In this document: one piece after another, positions 23,689 to 32,186 of the stretch | Layout of the letters: each line of letters begins with the position of its first letter | Position numbering within the stretch: position 1 is the stretch's first letter | Assembly: GCA_910584585.1 (NCBI GenBank) | Contig: CAJUBP010000039.1 | Location: 1-48,444, forward strand | Reading direction: 5' to 3' | Source: an uncultured Lachnospiraceae bacterium | GTDB taxonomy: Bacteria > Bacillota > Clostridia > Lachnospirales > Lachnospiraceae | Length of the DNA: 48,444 nt | Notes under the pieces: generated by a model | What the model saw: the letters and a program-made list of their open reading frames with translations, nothing else | Told to the model about the DNA's origin: nothing | Database searches by the model: none | Program-made: the position numbers and the translations under genes

Positions 23689-26460
23689 ATGGGAAAACGT
23701 TTAATGGCGCTGTTTCTTGCAATAACGCTTGCATGGGGCAGCATAGAAGTACAGGCATATTCCGGAATGGAAGAGGCCGGAAATCTGTCTGGGCAGCCCG
23801 GAGTGGAAGAAGCTCTGGAACTGAGCGGGCAGTCCGGAATAGAAGAGGCTCAGAATCTGAGCGGGCAGCCTGGAATGGAAGAAGCAGTAGAGTTGTCCGG
23901 GCAGTCCGGAATGGAAGAGGCTCAGGAACTGAATGGGCAGCCTGGAATGGAAGAAGCAGTAGAGTTGTCCGGGCAGTCCGGAATAAGAGGGGAAGAAATA
24001 CCGGACATTTCGCCGGATGACGGGCAAAAGCCGGAGCCTCCGGCAGAGGAACAGATATTTTATACGGTTACCTTTGATTTTAAAGGCGGCAGCGCAGAGA
24101 ATGGAACTTCCTTTTCTCTGCAGGTGCAAAAAGGGCAGGCGGTGCCCCAAAGCGCGGTGCCAAAGCCTCAAAGGCCCGGATATCTGTTCCAGGGCTGGCT
24201 GGACGCCAATGGGATTGTCTATCAGTTCGGGCAGCCGGTATACGGAGATCTGGTGATAAACGCTTCCTGGACAGCGATTGCCTACCGGGTTCATTTTGAC
24301 GCCAATGGCGGCACCGGCTCCATGCAGGAGCAGGCGTTTGCTTACGGGCAAACCAGGGCGCTGCTGAAAAACCGCTATAAGCGCAAGGGATGTACTTTTG
24401 CGGGGTGGAATACCAAAAAAGACGGCAGCGGGACGGATTATGCAAATAAGCAGAAAGTAAAATCACTGACGGAAGAAAATGGGGGAATCGTATATCTTTA
24501 CGCCATGTGGCAGGGGAATTCCTATCGCATTAAGTATGACGGAAACGGGGCTACCGGGGGCGTTATGCCCGACAGCCATCATGTGTACGGCGCCCAGGGG
24601 CCTTTGTCCATGAACCGCTATAAACGCAAAGGCTATACCTTTGCAGGCTGGAACACCAAAAGGGACGGAACGGGAAAGTCATACGCCAACGGAGCGTCGG
24701 TCAAAAATCTCACTTCCACTAAGGATAAAGCCATAACGCTGTACGCGAAGTGGAACATCATAACTTATAAAATAACCTATAAACCCAACAAAGGAAAGCT
24801 GTCCAAAACGGCAAGGAACACCTATACCGTCGCCACCAAAACATTTACGCTGCAAAAGCCTGTCCGCAAGGGCTACGACTTCGACGGATGGTATCAGGAT
24901 AAGGGTTTTAAGAAAAGGGTGGATCAGATCAAAATCGGGCGGACGGGAAATCTGACGGTTTATGCCAAATGGGTGAAATGCAAACGAAAGCCCAGGGCGG
25001 ATTCCGCCAAGATAACAAAGTGCAAAGCAGTAAAGACCAAAACCGTCCAGGTGAAAGCTTCTGTGAAGCAGAGGATTGCAAGTTCAGACGATTACTATTA
25101 TCTGGTATATGTAAGCCCTACCACCAATAAGCCGTACAAAATGGCAGCCCGGGCTTTTAAGAAGAAAAATATTTCTTTTTCTTTGGATACTGGCAAAAAC
25201 CAGGGATATGTCACCTCGCGGCTCGGCATTGCAGTTAAGACAAACGGGAAATACCAGTTAATCAGCAGTACTTCTTTTGTGGGCAGCCCGGAGAAAGCGG
25301 CGGCTAATAAAAGGGCGTACAGTCCGGGAAAAACCAAGAAGGGAATCCAGTTTGATTACGGCATCAGTGAAGTGGACGCCTGCAATGTCAAACAGTATTT
25401 CCTGAACCTGACGGTTTCCATGGTGGGCACGAACGGAACGGTTCCCTACAAGTACAATGGAAAGACTTATTATTTTAATTCTATGGATCACTATAAGCAG
25501 CTTGTCAGGGAATGCAACCAGAGAAAGGTTACCGTGACCATGCAGATTTTACTGGACTGGACCGAAGGGCATACGGATTTGATTAACTCCAGTGCCCGCA
25601 GGCCGGGAGCTTTGTATTACAGCTGGAATATTTATTCCAACAAATCCAGGGAAAAAATGGAAGCCATGTTCTGTTATCTCGGTATGATATTCGGGGAGAA
25701 AGACTGTTATGTGTCCAACTGGATTCTGGGAAATGAAGTGAACCATCCCAGCGGATGGAATTATGCGGGAGGCATGTCCGGGGATTCCTATTTTAAAACG
25801 TATGCTTACACGTTCCGCGCCCTTTATTACGCAGTGAGAAGCCAGCAGTCAAGCGCACATATTTTTATCTGTACGGACAATTACTGGAACACGTCCAGAT
25901 CCAGACGTTTCAGCGCAAGAGAGCTGATTGATAATTTTGCTGCGTATCTCAGCAGAGTCCAAAAGGGGCTGAAATGGAATCTGGCGTACCATGCCTACTC
26001 ATTTCCGCTGACTTACACAAGGGTGTGGAATGGCTACGGCATTACAAATGACGTCAGCACGCCCTCCGTTACGATGAAAAATCTGCATGTGCTGACCAAT
26101 TATATCAAGAAAAGATATGGATCCTCTGTGCGGATTATTCTCTCTGAACAGGGATATTCTTCGGCGGAAGGGGAATCTCTTCAGGCAGCGGCCCTTGCTT
26201 ACAGTTACTATGTTGCGGCCTGCAATCCGATGATTGACGCTTTTATTATCAGAAGCTATTCTGATGATCCGGTGGAAGTGGCCCAGGGATACCGCCTGGG
26301 AATCCTGGGAAAAGAAGCTTTTGACGTGTTCAAGTATATGGACACTTCCAAAGCAGGCAAGTATACAGATCGGTATTTGGGAGTGATAGGCGCAGGTTCC
26401 TGGGCGCAGATTATCCCGGGATACCGGACGAAGAGACTCCGGACCATGTATCGGAAGTGA
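23689..26460 (+). CDS. Secreted InlB-repeat protein, glycosidase-like
   Basis: A 923-residue secreted protein. A signal peptide covers residues 1-23 (VQA-YSG). Six 12-residue repeats of the form xEEAxxLSGQxG follow (23767-23982), then a Pro-rich spacer. Four Listeria-Bacteroides (InlB B) repeats span about 125-430, each ending AGW/LYAKW-like. From about 545 on there is a DUF5722-like domain (IQFDYGISEVDACNVKQYFL). Two glutamates sit as in clan-A glycosidases: WILGNEVNH near 683 and IILSEQGYSS near 820. I infer a cell-surface polysaccharide hydrolase held or displayed by repeats. No LPXTG or S-layer anchor is seen. It precedes a GtrB-like transferase gene, possibly the same operon. Confidence 0.75.
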   Translation: MGKRLMALFLAITLAWGSIEVQAYSGMEEAGNLSGQPGVEEALELSGQSGIEEAQNLSGQPGMEEAVELSGQSGMEEAQELNGQPGMEEAVELSGQSGIRGEEIPDISPDDGQKPEPPAEEQIFYTVTFDFKGGSAENGTSFSLQVQKGQAVPQSAVPKPQRPGYLFQGWLDANGIVYQFGQPVYGDLVINASWTAIAYRVHFDANGGTGSMQEQAFAYGQTRALLKNRYKRKGCTFAGWNTKKDGSGTDYANKQKVKSLTEENGGIVYLYAMWQGNSYRIKYDGNGATGGVMPDSHHVYGAQGPLSMNRYKRKGYTFAGWNTKRDGTGKSYANGASVKNLTSTKDKAITLYAKWNIITYKITYKPNKGKLSKTARNTYTVATKTFTLQKPVRKGYDFDGWYQDKGFKKRVDQIKIGRTGNLTVYAKWVKCKRKPRADSAKITKCKAVKTKTVQVKASVKQRIASSDDYYYLVYVSPTTNKPYKMAARAFKKKNISFSLDTGKNQGYVTSRLGIAVKTNGKYQLISSTSFVGSPEKAAANKRAYSPGKTKKGIQFDYGISEVDACNVKQYFLNLTVSMVGTNGTVPYKYNGKTYYFNSMDHYKQLVRECNQRKVTVTMQILLDWTEGHTDLINSSARRPGALYYSWNIYSNKSREKMEAMFCYLGMIFGEKDCYVSNWILGNEVNHPSGWNYAGGMSGDSYFKTYAYTFRALYYAVRSQQSSAHIFICTDNYWNTSRSRRFSARELIDNFAAYLSRVQKGLKWNLAYHAYSFPLTYTRVWNGYGITNDVSTPSVTMKNLHVLTNYIKKRYGSSVRIILSEQGYSSAEGESLQAAALAYSYYVAACNPMIDAFIIRSYSDDPVEVAQGYRLGILGKEAFDVFKYMDTSKAGKYTDRYLGVIGAGSWAQIIPGYRTKRLRTMYRK
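23767..23982 (+). repeat. 36-bp coding tandem repeat (six units)
   Basis: Six in-frame units of 12 codons encode xEEAxxLSGQ(P/S)G directly after the signal peptide. Units alternate between GQPG and GQSG, suggesting that growth went by two-unit steps. Copy number is likely variable between strains. Confidence 0.85.
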
Positions 26461-26497
26461 GGAACAGTTCCTTACAGGTATAAAGAAAGGAAGAAAG

Positions 26498-27448
26498 ATG
26501 AAAAAGATTAGCCTTATTATTCCCTGCTATAATGAAGAGAGCTGTCTTGCGGCTTTTGACCGGGAGATTTCAGCCGTTGCAGAGAAAATGCAGGGATACA
26601 GGTTTGAAATTTTTTATGTGGATGACGGTTCCAAAGACAGGACGCTGGATATCATCCGCCGGTTTTCCAGAGAAAGAGATAATGTCCGCTATATTTCTTT
26701 TTCCAGGAATTTTGGGAAAGAGGCGGCGATGTACGCGGGATTCTGCGCAGTCACAGGAGATTATGTGGCTGTGATGGATGCGGATTTGCAGGATCCCCCC
26801 TCTCTTCTTCCGGAAATGGTGAAGATTTTGGAGACAGGCGAGTATGACAGCGTGGCCACCCGGAGAGTAACCAGAGCCGGGGAACCGCCCATCCGATCTT
26901 TCTTTGCCCGGGTATTTTACAGATTGATCAACAGGATTTCTGACGCGGATATTGTGGACGGCGCCAGGGATTACCGATTGATGAAGCGGGAAATGGTGGA
27001 TGTGATTGTGAAAATGGGAGAGCAGAACCGGTTTTCCAAAGGGATTTTCGGCTGGATCGGCTTTCGAACCTACTGGTATGCCTTTGAGAATGTGGAACGG
27101 GCGGCGGGAGAGACGAAATGGAATTTCTGGAAGCTTTTGAAATATTCCGTCAGCGGAATTGTAAGTTTTTCCCAGCTTCCGCTGAATATTGCGTCCTGGA
27201 TGGGCATTGTATGCACCGGTCTGTCGCTGCTGGCAATTCTTTTTGTCATCGTAAGGAGGCTGCTGTTCGGAGATCCGGTACAGGGCTGGGCTTCGAATAT
27301 GTGCGTGATGCTTTTTATCGGCGGCCTGCAGCTGTTCTGCCTGGGGATTATCGGGCAGTATGTGGGGAAAACTTATGCGGAAACAAAGGGAAGGCCCCAC
27401 TATATCGCGAATGAGTGCAGCGATGACGGGATAGAGAAGGTGAACTGA
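26498..27448 (+). CDS. GtrB/DPM1-like glycosyltransferase
   Basis: A 316-residue GT2 enzyme of the polyprenyl-phosphate sugar synthase type. The catalytic domain shows SLIIPCYNEESCL, IFYVDDGSKDRT, SRNFGKEAAMYAGF and VMDADLQDPP, with DGARDYRLMKREMV near 165. Two C-terminal membrane helices (about 230-255 and 268-290) end in GQYVGKTYAETKGRP. Such enzymes load glucose or another sugar on undecaprenyl phosphate for flipping, often by a GtrA partner. A GtrA-like protein is at 11732, far from here. The gene lies 37 bases after the secreted-protein gene with AAAGGAAG upstream. Its stop codon lies in the first copy of a 45-base direct repeat. Confidence 0.9.
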   Translation: MKKISLIIPCYNEESCLAAFDREISAVAEKMQGYRFEIFYVDDGSKDRTLDIIRRFSRERDNVRYISFSRNFGKEAAMYAGFCAVTGDYVAVMDADLQDPPSLLPEMVKILETGEYDSVATRRVTRAGEPPIRSFFARVFYRLINRISDADIVDGARDYRLMKREMVDVIVKMGEQNRFSKGIFGWIGFRTYWYAFENVERAAGETKWNFWKLLKYSVSGIVSFSQLPLNIASWMGIVCTGLSLLAILFVIVRRLLFGDPVQGWASNMCVMLFIGGLQLFCLGIIGQYVGKTYAETKGRPHYIANECSDDGIEKVN

Positions 27449-27519
27449 TTCTTGACAGATGAAGCAATATCAATGCTCAGGAAGGTGAACTGATCCTTGA
27501 CAGATGAAGCAATATCAAT
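27436..27519 (+). repeat. 45-bp direct duplication at the thi promoter
   Basis: GAAGGTGAACTGAT(T/C)CTTGACAG... occurs at 27436-27474 and 27481-27519, 38 of 39 bases equal. The first copy holds the stop of the glycosyltransferase gene. The second supplies the -35 of the thi promoter. Only the second copy is followed by a -10 box. Confidence 0.9.
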
Positions 27520-27525
27520 TATAAT
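27497..27525 (+). promoter_or_regulatory. Consensus promoter of the thi genes
   Basis: TTGACA (27497-27502), 17 bases, TATAAT (27520-27525): a perfect sigma-A promoter. Transcription would begin near 27532 and soon meet the hairpin at 27560. Confidence 0.85.
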
Positions 27526-27559
27526 CTCAGAAAGAGTGTTGGAAAAGTCTTAGACGGAC

Positions 27560-27617
27560 AAGACCGCACGAAGGGGTACACCACCGCGGGTGTAGTTCTT
27601 TCGTAGCGGTCTTTTTT
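27560..27617 (+). terminator. Leader terminator/attenuator before thiS
   Basis: AAGACCGC (27560-27567) pairs with GCGGTCTT (27606-27613), with inner pairs CGAA/TTCG and TACACC/GGTGTA, then T6. It lies about 30 bases after the predicted transcript start and 110 bases before thiS. It carries CACCACCGCGG, reminiscent of a T-box antiterminator bulge, but there is no room for a T-box stem I, and no TPP riboswitch motif (CTGAGA) is visible. Confidence 0.7.
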
Positions 27618-27727
27618 GCGTACAGGCCGCAGCGGGCAGGGAAAGGAATTCTCCTTTTTCTCAATTGCCGGCGCTGGGCGCAAAAGACAGGCTCTGAATC
27701 TTTTCGAATAATTCAGGAGGAGTGGCG

Positions 27728-27922
27728 ATGACAGTTAACGGTGTGAAAAAAGAGGTTTCTGCCCAGATGTCCCTGCTGGATCTGCTGCAGCAGGAGGGAT
27801 TTCTGACAGAGAGAATTGCGGTGGAAAGAAACGGACAGATTGTGCCCAGATCCGCCTATGAATCAACCATGATCAGCCCGTCAGACAAGCTGGAAGTGGT
27901 GAGTTTTGTGGGAGGGGGCTGA
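27728..27922 (+). CDS. thiS: Sulfur carrier protein ThiS
   Basis: A 64-residue ubiquitin-fold protein that carries sulfur as a C-terminal thiocarboxylate for thiazole synthesis. It starts MTVNGVKKEV, has the hydrophobic core LLDLLQQEGF, and ends in VVSFVGGG; the terminal Gly-Gly is the site adenylated by ThiF. AGGAGG (27715-27720) lies 7 bases before ATG 27728, so the longer GTG start at 27722 is rejected. It is the first gene of thiS-F-G-H-(E/I); thiF begins one base after its stop. Confidence 0.92.
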   Translation: MTVNGVKKEVSAQMSLLDLLQQEGFLTERIAVERNGQIVPRSAYESTMISPSDKLEVVSFVGGG

Positions 27923-27923
27923 G

Positions 27924-28601
27924 ATGGAAAGGAATAAGAACTGGGGAATTCCCGTCAGCCCCCAGGTTTCGGTGAGCCGCCGTCAGTTAAAAGAGGCGCT
28001 GCTGGAACGGTATACGCCGGAAATGTATGAGAAGATTTCCAAAGGCTCTGCGGCAATCGCAGGCTTGGGAGGCCTTGGTTCCCAGATTGCCGTTATGCTG
28101 GCCAGGGCAGGCGTGGGAAAGTTATTTCTGGTGGATTTTGACCGGGTGGAACTCACCAATCTGAACCGGCAGGCTTACGACATTTCCCACCTGGGCCGTT
28201 TAAAAACAGAAGCGCTGACGGAAATGCTGGAGAAAATTAATCCCTATCTGGAAGTGACAGCGGCAGCAGAGAAAGTGACGGCAGAAAACGCGGAAAGATT
28301 ATTCCGGGAGTTTCCCATTCTCTGCGAAGCATTTGATGGGCCAGGACAAAAGGCCATGCTGGTGAACGCGGTGCTGGCCCAATGTCCGGGAACAATTGTG
28401 ATTTCCGGAAACGGCATGGCCGGATATTCCTCGGCCAATGCCATTGTCACCAGAAGAAAAATGAAGCGGCTGTATCTCTGCGGGGACGGGGAAACCGATC
28501 TGGATTCCGGCGTATGCCTGATGCCTTCACGGGTGATGGCCTGCGCGGCCCACCAGGCCAATATGGCAATCCGTCTGATGCTGGGAGAGGAGGAAGAATG
28601 A
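27924..28601 (+). CDS. thiF: ThiS adenylyltransferase ThiF
   Basis: A 225-residue E1-like enzyme that adenylates the ThiS C-terminus. The nucleotide-binding loop is AGLGGLGSQIAVMLARAGVG (from residue 46). VDFDRVELTNLNRQAY and GRLKTEAL are the family continuation, and CEAFDGPGQKAMLVN follows. It is the short clostridial form with a 25-residue lead before the Rossmann core. It starts at ATG 27924, one base after thiS, and overlaps thiG by ATGA. Confidence 0.9.
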   Translation: MERNKNWGIPVSPQVSVSRRQLKEALLERYTPEMYEKISKGSAAIAGLGGLGSQIAVMLARAGVGKLFLVDFDRVELTNLNRQAYDISHLGRLKTEALTEMLEKINPYLEVTAAAEKVTAENAERLFREFPILCEAFDGPGQKAMLVNAVLAQCPGTIVISGNGMAGYSSANAIVTRRKMKRLYLCGDGETDLDSGVCLMPSRVMACAAHQANMAIRLMLGEEEE

Positions 28602-29386
28602 AGATGAGAGAAGAGAAGAAAGACAAATTGATATTGGGAGGCCGGGAATTTACCTCAAGATTTATTTTGGGTTCCGGAAAATACAATGTGGAACTGATTC
28701 AGGCTGCCATAGAGCAGGCGGGAGCAGAGATTATCACATTGGCAGTGCGCCGGGCCAACTCTGACGGGGCAGGAAATATCCTGGATTTTATTCCGGAGGG
28801 GGTGACTCTGCTGCCCAATACTTCGGGAGCCAGAACTGCCCAGGAGGCAGTGCGGATTGCAAGGCTTTCGAGAGAGCTTGGCTGCGGAAATTTTGTGAAA
28901 GTTGAGATTATGCGGGATTCCAAATATCTGCTGCCGGACAATCAGGAAACGGTAAAGGCCACGGAATTGCTGGCGAACGAAGGATTTACTGTGCTTCCGT
29001 ATATGTATCCTGATTTGAATATCGCAAGGGATTTGGCGCAGGCAGGAGCGGCCGCAGTGATGCCCCTGGCGGCGCCCATCGGTTCCAATAAAGGGCTTGC
29101 CGCCCGGGAATTTATTCAGATTCTGATAGATGAAATTGACCTGCCGATTATTGTGGACGCAGGAATCGGCAGGCCCTCCCAGGCCTGCGAGGCAATGGAA
29201 ATGGGGGCCGCCGCAGTGATGGCTAATACGGCAATCGCCACGGCCGGGAATATTCCTCTGATGGCCCAGGCCTTCCGAAAGGCAATTGAAGCAGGGCGGG
29301 AAGCTTATCTGTCAGGATTGGGCAGAGTCCGAAAGACAGGCGGAGAAGCGTCATCGCCGCTGACGGGATTTTTGCGGGAAGAATAG
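28598..29386 (+). CDS. thiG: Thiazole synthase ThiG
   Basis: A 262-residue TIM-barrel enzyme that builds the thiazole phosphate from deoxyxylulose 5-phosphate, dehydroglycine and ThiS-bound sulfur. The Schiff-base lysine is K101 (NFVKVEIMRDSKYLLPD). LILGGREFTSRFILGSGKY at the start, the AVRRAN turn, LPNTSGARTAQEAV and MPLAAPIGSNKGL are all typical. The true start is ATG 28598, overlapping the thiF stop; an upstream frame extension is spurious. Length equals the family norm. Confidence 0.95.
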   Translation: MKMREEKKDKLILGGREFTSRFILGSGKYNVELIQAAIEQAGAEIITLAVRRANSDGAGNILDFIPEGVTLLPNTSGARTAQEAVRIARLSRELGCGNFVKVEIMRDSKYLLPDNQETVKATELLANEGFTVLPYMYPDLNIARDLAQAGAAAVMPLAAPIGSNKGLAAREFIQILIDEIDLPIIVDAGIGRPSQACEAMEMGAAAVMANTAIATAGNIPLMAQAFRKAIEAGREAYLSGLGRVRKTGGEASSPLTGFLREE

Positions 29387-29456
29387 TGGGGATGCTTTGC
29401 GCGGTTGCCGGCGCAAGGCAAGATTTCCACCTATGTAGTTAGAATGGAGAAATTAC

Positions 29457-30629
29457 ATGAAAGAAGATAAGAGAAAGAAAATCAGCCATATGGAATATAT
29501 GGAGGGAATGGAGCAGATTCATTCAGATATTTTTGAGAAAGTAATAACCGCCAGAGAAGGATATCAGCCCTGGCGGTATACCGGGCAGGACGTGGAAAAG
29601 GCTCTGGAGGCGGAGTATAAAAGCCCAGAGGATTTTGCGGCGTTATTGTCTCCGGCGGCGGAACCCTTTCTGGAAGAAATGGCCAAAAAGGCAAAGGAGG
29701 AAACGCAGAAGCATTTCGGCAATTCCGTGTACTTGTTTACTCCCCTTTATATTTCAAATTACTGTGAAAATCACTGCGTATACTGCGGATTTAACTGCAA
29801 AAACAAGATTCACAGAATGAAGCTGAACCGGGAAGAAATAGAAAAGGAGATGGAGGCAATTGCAGGAACCGGACTGGAGGAAATTCTGATTCTGACAGGC
29901 GAAAGCCCTGGCCAGGCGGATGTCACATACATCGGGGAAGCCTGCAGAATCGCCCGGAATTATTTTAAAATGGTGGGCCTTGAGGTGTATCCCATGAATT
30001 CAGAAGATTACAGATATCTCAGAGACTGCGGAGCCGATTATGTGACGGTATTTCAGGAAACATATGATTCGGATCAGTATGAAATTCTGCATCCGGCAGG
30101 GCCGAAACGTGTATTTCCCTATCGTTTCCATGCCCAGGAGCGGGCGCTTCTGGGGGGAATGCGGGGCGTTGCCTTTGCCGCGCTTTTGGGGCTTTCGGAT
30201 TTTCGGAAAGACGCTTTTGCCGCAGGTCTTCACGCGTACTACATACAGCGGAATTATCCTTATGCGGAAATCTCTTTTTCCTGTCCAAGGCTTCGGCCCA
30301 TTGGAGGGAGTGCCGGCTGGATGGCAGAGCAAGAGGTAACGGAGCGTCAGCTTCTGCAGATTATGTGCGCTTACCGGCTGTTTCTGCCTTTTGCGGGGAT
30401 GACCATTTCTACAAGGGAACGGGCACAGTTTCGGGATCATGCGGTGGGACTTGCGGCCACCAAAATTTCCGCTGGAGTCAGTACCGGAATCGGGGCCCAT
30501 TCCGGCGAAGTAAAAGAGCAGGGGGACAGCCAGTTTGAGATTGCTGACAGCCGGGATGTTTCGGAGGTGACTGCAGCCATCCGGACTCAGGGGCTGCAGC
30601 CGGTGATGAATGATTATGTGTACGTTTAA
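29457..30629 (+). CDS. thiH: 2-iminoacetate synthase ThiH
   Basis: A 390-residue radical-SAM tyrosine lyase that gives dehydroglycine to ThiG and releases p-cresol. The 4Fe-4S motif is C103-x3-C107-x2-C110 (NYCENHCVYCGF). EILILTGESPGQADVTYIGEA, VTVFQETYD and the C-terminal ISAGVSTGIGAHS are family marks. Its use of ThiH rather than glycine oxidase ThiO matches an anaerobe. GGAGA before ATG 29457 supports the start. It follows thiG after 70 bases and overlaps the next gene. Confidence 0.94.
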   Translation: MKEDKRKKISHMEYMEGMEQIHSDIFEKVITAREGYQPWRYTGQDVEKALEAEYKSPEDFAALLSPAAEPFLEEMAKKAKEETQKHFGNSVYLFTPLYISNYCENHCVYCGFNCKNKIHRMKLNREEIEKEMEAIAGTGLEEILILTGESPGQADVTYIGEACRIARNYFKMVGLEVYPMNSEDYRYLRDCGADYVTVFQETYDSDQYEILHPAGPKRVFPYRFHAQERALLGGMRGVAFAALLGLSDFRKDAFAAGLHAYYIQRNYPYAEISFSCPRLRPIGGSAGWMAEQEVTERQLLQIMCAYRLFLPFAGMTISTRERAQFRDHAVGLAATKISAGVSTGIGAHSGEVKEQGDSQFEIADSRDVSEVTAAIRTQGLQPVMNDYVYV

Positions 30630-31314
30630 AAGAATTGCAGTTTCCGATTACGGGCTGTACCGGCAGTTCCACGGGGAAAGGACAATAGAGGAATACGCGG
30701 AGTATCTGGCGGGGCTGGTCTGCGCAGAGGGAGAAGGTTTTGGGGGAGAAGAAGTCTTTCGAGAAGGGGTGGAAGCGGCTGCCCGGGGAAATTTCAGAAA
30801 AAAACCGGATCTATTAATTGTCAGGGAGAAAAATTTGCCGGAAGAAATATATCTGAAATTATTCCGATCCATCTGGGAGATATGCCAGGCAGCAGGAAAT
30901 CCCTTATCCCTGTTAATTCCCCACACTCATCTGCCGGCAGCCCGCCTGACCGGGGGCAAGAGCCTGCATCTTCCCCTTTGGCTCCTGAAGAAATACCGGG
31001 AGCAATCGGTCAGTTTGCCAAAGAAAGATTCCATTTCCGGAGTGACATGTATCGGCGTATCCGTCCATTCTCTGGATGAGGCAAAAACAGCGGAAAGCCT
31101 GGGCGCCTCTTATCTGACGGCAGGCCATATTTTTGCCACTGGCTGCAAGAAGGGGGCGCCGCCCAGAGGAATTGACTTTCTGGAAGAAATCTGCGGAAAC
31201 GTGGGAATACCGGTATATGCCATCGGAGGAATCCACCCGGAAAATATTCATGAAATTCAAAAAACAAAGGCAGCCGGGGCGTGCATGATGTCTGAATATA
31301 TGAGAAATAGATGA
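30616..31314 (+). CDS. ThiE/TenI-like thiamine enzyme
   Basis: A 232-residue TIM barrel behind a 65-residue N-terminal extension. PDLLIVREKNLPEEIYLKL and the phosphate loop IGVSVHSLDEAKTAESLGASYLTAGHIFATGCKKG match ThiE/TenI. In ThiE the pair Asn-Asp binding Mg and pyrophosphate, and HLGQ-x-D, are expected; here those places read LIPHTHLP and SLHLPLWLL. The enzyme therefore looks closer to the thiazole tautomerase TenI, although it may still be annotated ThiE. It overlaps thiH; ATG 30616 is preferred to 30610 because GGTGAT lies 8 bases before it. Confidence 0.7.
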   Translation: MCTFKRIAVSDYGLYRQFHGERTIEEYAEYLAGLVCAEGEGFGGEEVFREGVEAAARGNFRKKPDLLIVREKNLPEEIYLKLFRSIWEICQAAGNPLSLLIPHTHLPAARLTGGKSLHLPLWLLKKYREQSVSLPKKDSISGVTCIGVSVHSLDEAKTAESLGASYLTAGHIFATGCKKGAPPRGIDFLEEICGNVGIPVYAIGGIHPENIHEIQKTKAAGACMMSEYMRNR

Positions 31315-31438
31315 GATTCATTTTAGGGGGGGGTGAGAAAATCACAGGCTATGGGCAGATGCCGTATAGACTTTGCGCCGAAAACGTGCTAAAATAAAAA
31401 GGCGCATCGGCGGTCTGATGCAGAAGGAGGAGCCATAC

Positions 31439-32080
31439 ATGAAGAAAGGTGTCTTATTTGATCTGGATGGAACTCTGTGGGATTCATCCGAGGGAGTGGC
31501 GTCATCCTGGGAAAAAGCCCTGGATGAGCATTTTGATATCGAGAAAGTGATAACAGCGGATATGATTCAGGGGGTAATGGGGAAGAGCATGTATGAGATT
31601 TCAGACATTCTTTTCTCAGAATTTCCCATGAAAGAACGGCGGGAAATGCTGGCCTATTGCTGTGAGAGAGAGAATGAATACATTAGAAGCCATGGCGGCG
31701 TGCTGATGCCGGGACTGGAGGACATGCTTCGTCAGTTAAAGGACAAGGGGTATCACCTGTATATCGTCAGCAACAGCCAGGCAGGATATATTGAAGCTTT
31801 TCTGGAATATCATAAACTGGAAGCGTATTTTGATGATTTTGAATGTTTTGGCAGAACGGGGAGAGAGAAAGGGCGCAATATCCGGATGGTAGTGGAACGG
31901 AATCAACTGGAACAGTCTGTTTATGTGGGAGATGTTCAGGGAGATTATTATGCTGCAGTGGAAGCGGAAGTTCCTTTTATCCATGCCAGAACCGGGTATG
32001 GCACTGTTCAGGAGGAAGTTCCCTATATTACGGAACTGTCTCAGCTTCCGGGTATCGTAGAAGAGGTTTTCGGGGCATAG
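31439..32080 (+). CDS. HAD-superfamily phosphatase
   Basis: A 213-residue haloacid-dehalogenase-type hydrolase of the phosphoglycolate-phosphatase-like group. The nucleophile motif is VLFDLDGTLWDS (D8, D10), motif II YIVSNSQ and motif IV VYVGDVQGDYYAA. A helical cap (about 15-80) follows motif I, which marks subclass I. The substrate is unknown. It may clear a phosphate by-product, or simply sit beside the thi genes. ATG 31439 has AGAAGGAGGAG upstream; a longer in-frame start at 31373 lacks one. It may be cotranscribed with luxS, 106 bases on. Confidence 0.85.
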   Translation: MKKGVLFDLDGTLWDSSEGVASSWEKALDEHFDIEKVITADMIQGVMGKSMYEISDILFSEFPMKERREMLAYCCERENEYIRSHGGVLMPGLEDMLRQLKDKGYHLYIVSNSQAGYIEAFLEYHKLEAYFDDFECFGRTGREKGRNIRMVVERNQLEQSVYVGDVQGDYYAAVEAEVPFIHARTGYGTVQEEVPYITELSQLPGIVEEVFGA

Positions 32081-32186
32081 CGGCAAAGAAACGGGCAGAG
32101 GATTATGACAGGATCGGCGGATTCTGATACAGGCCGTCCGTTCTGTTCGAGAAATAGGACGGGAAAGGCGGAGAATGGAGGAAATT

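Noticed and set aside
27532..27620. T-box riboswitch or TPP riboswitch before thiS
   Set aside because: The space between promoter and terminator is about 30 bases, too short for a T-box stem I and specifier loop, and no TPP aptamer words are present. It is kept only as an attenuator-like hairpin.
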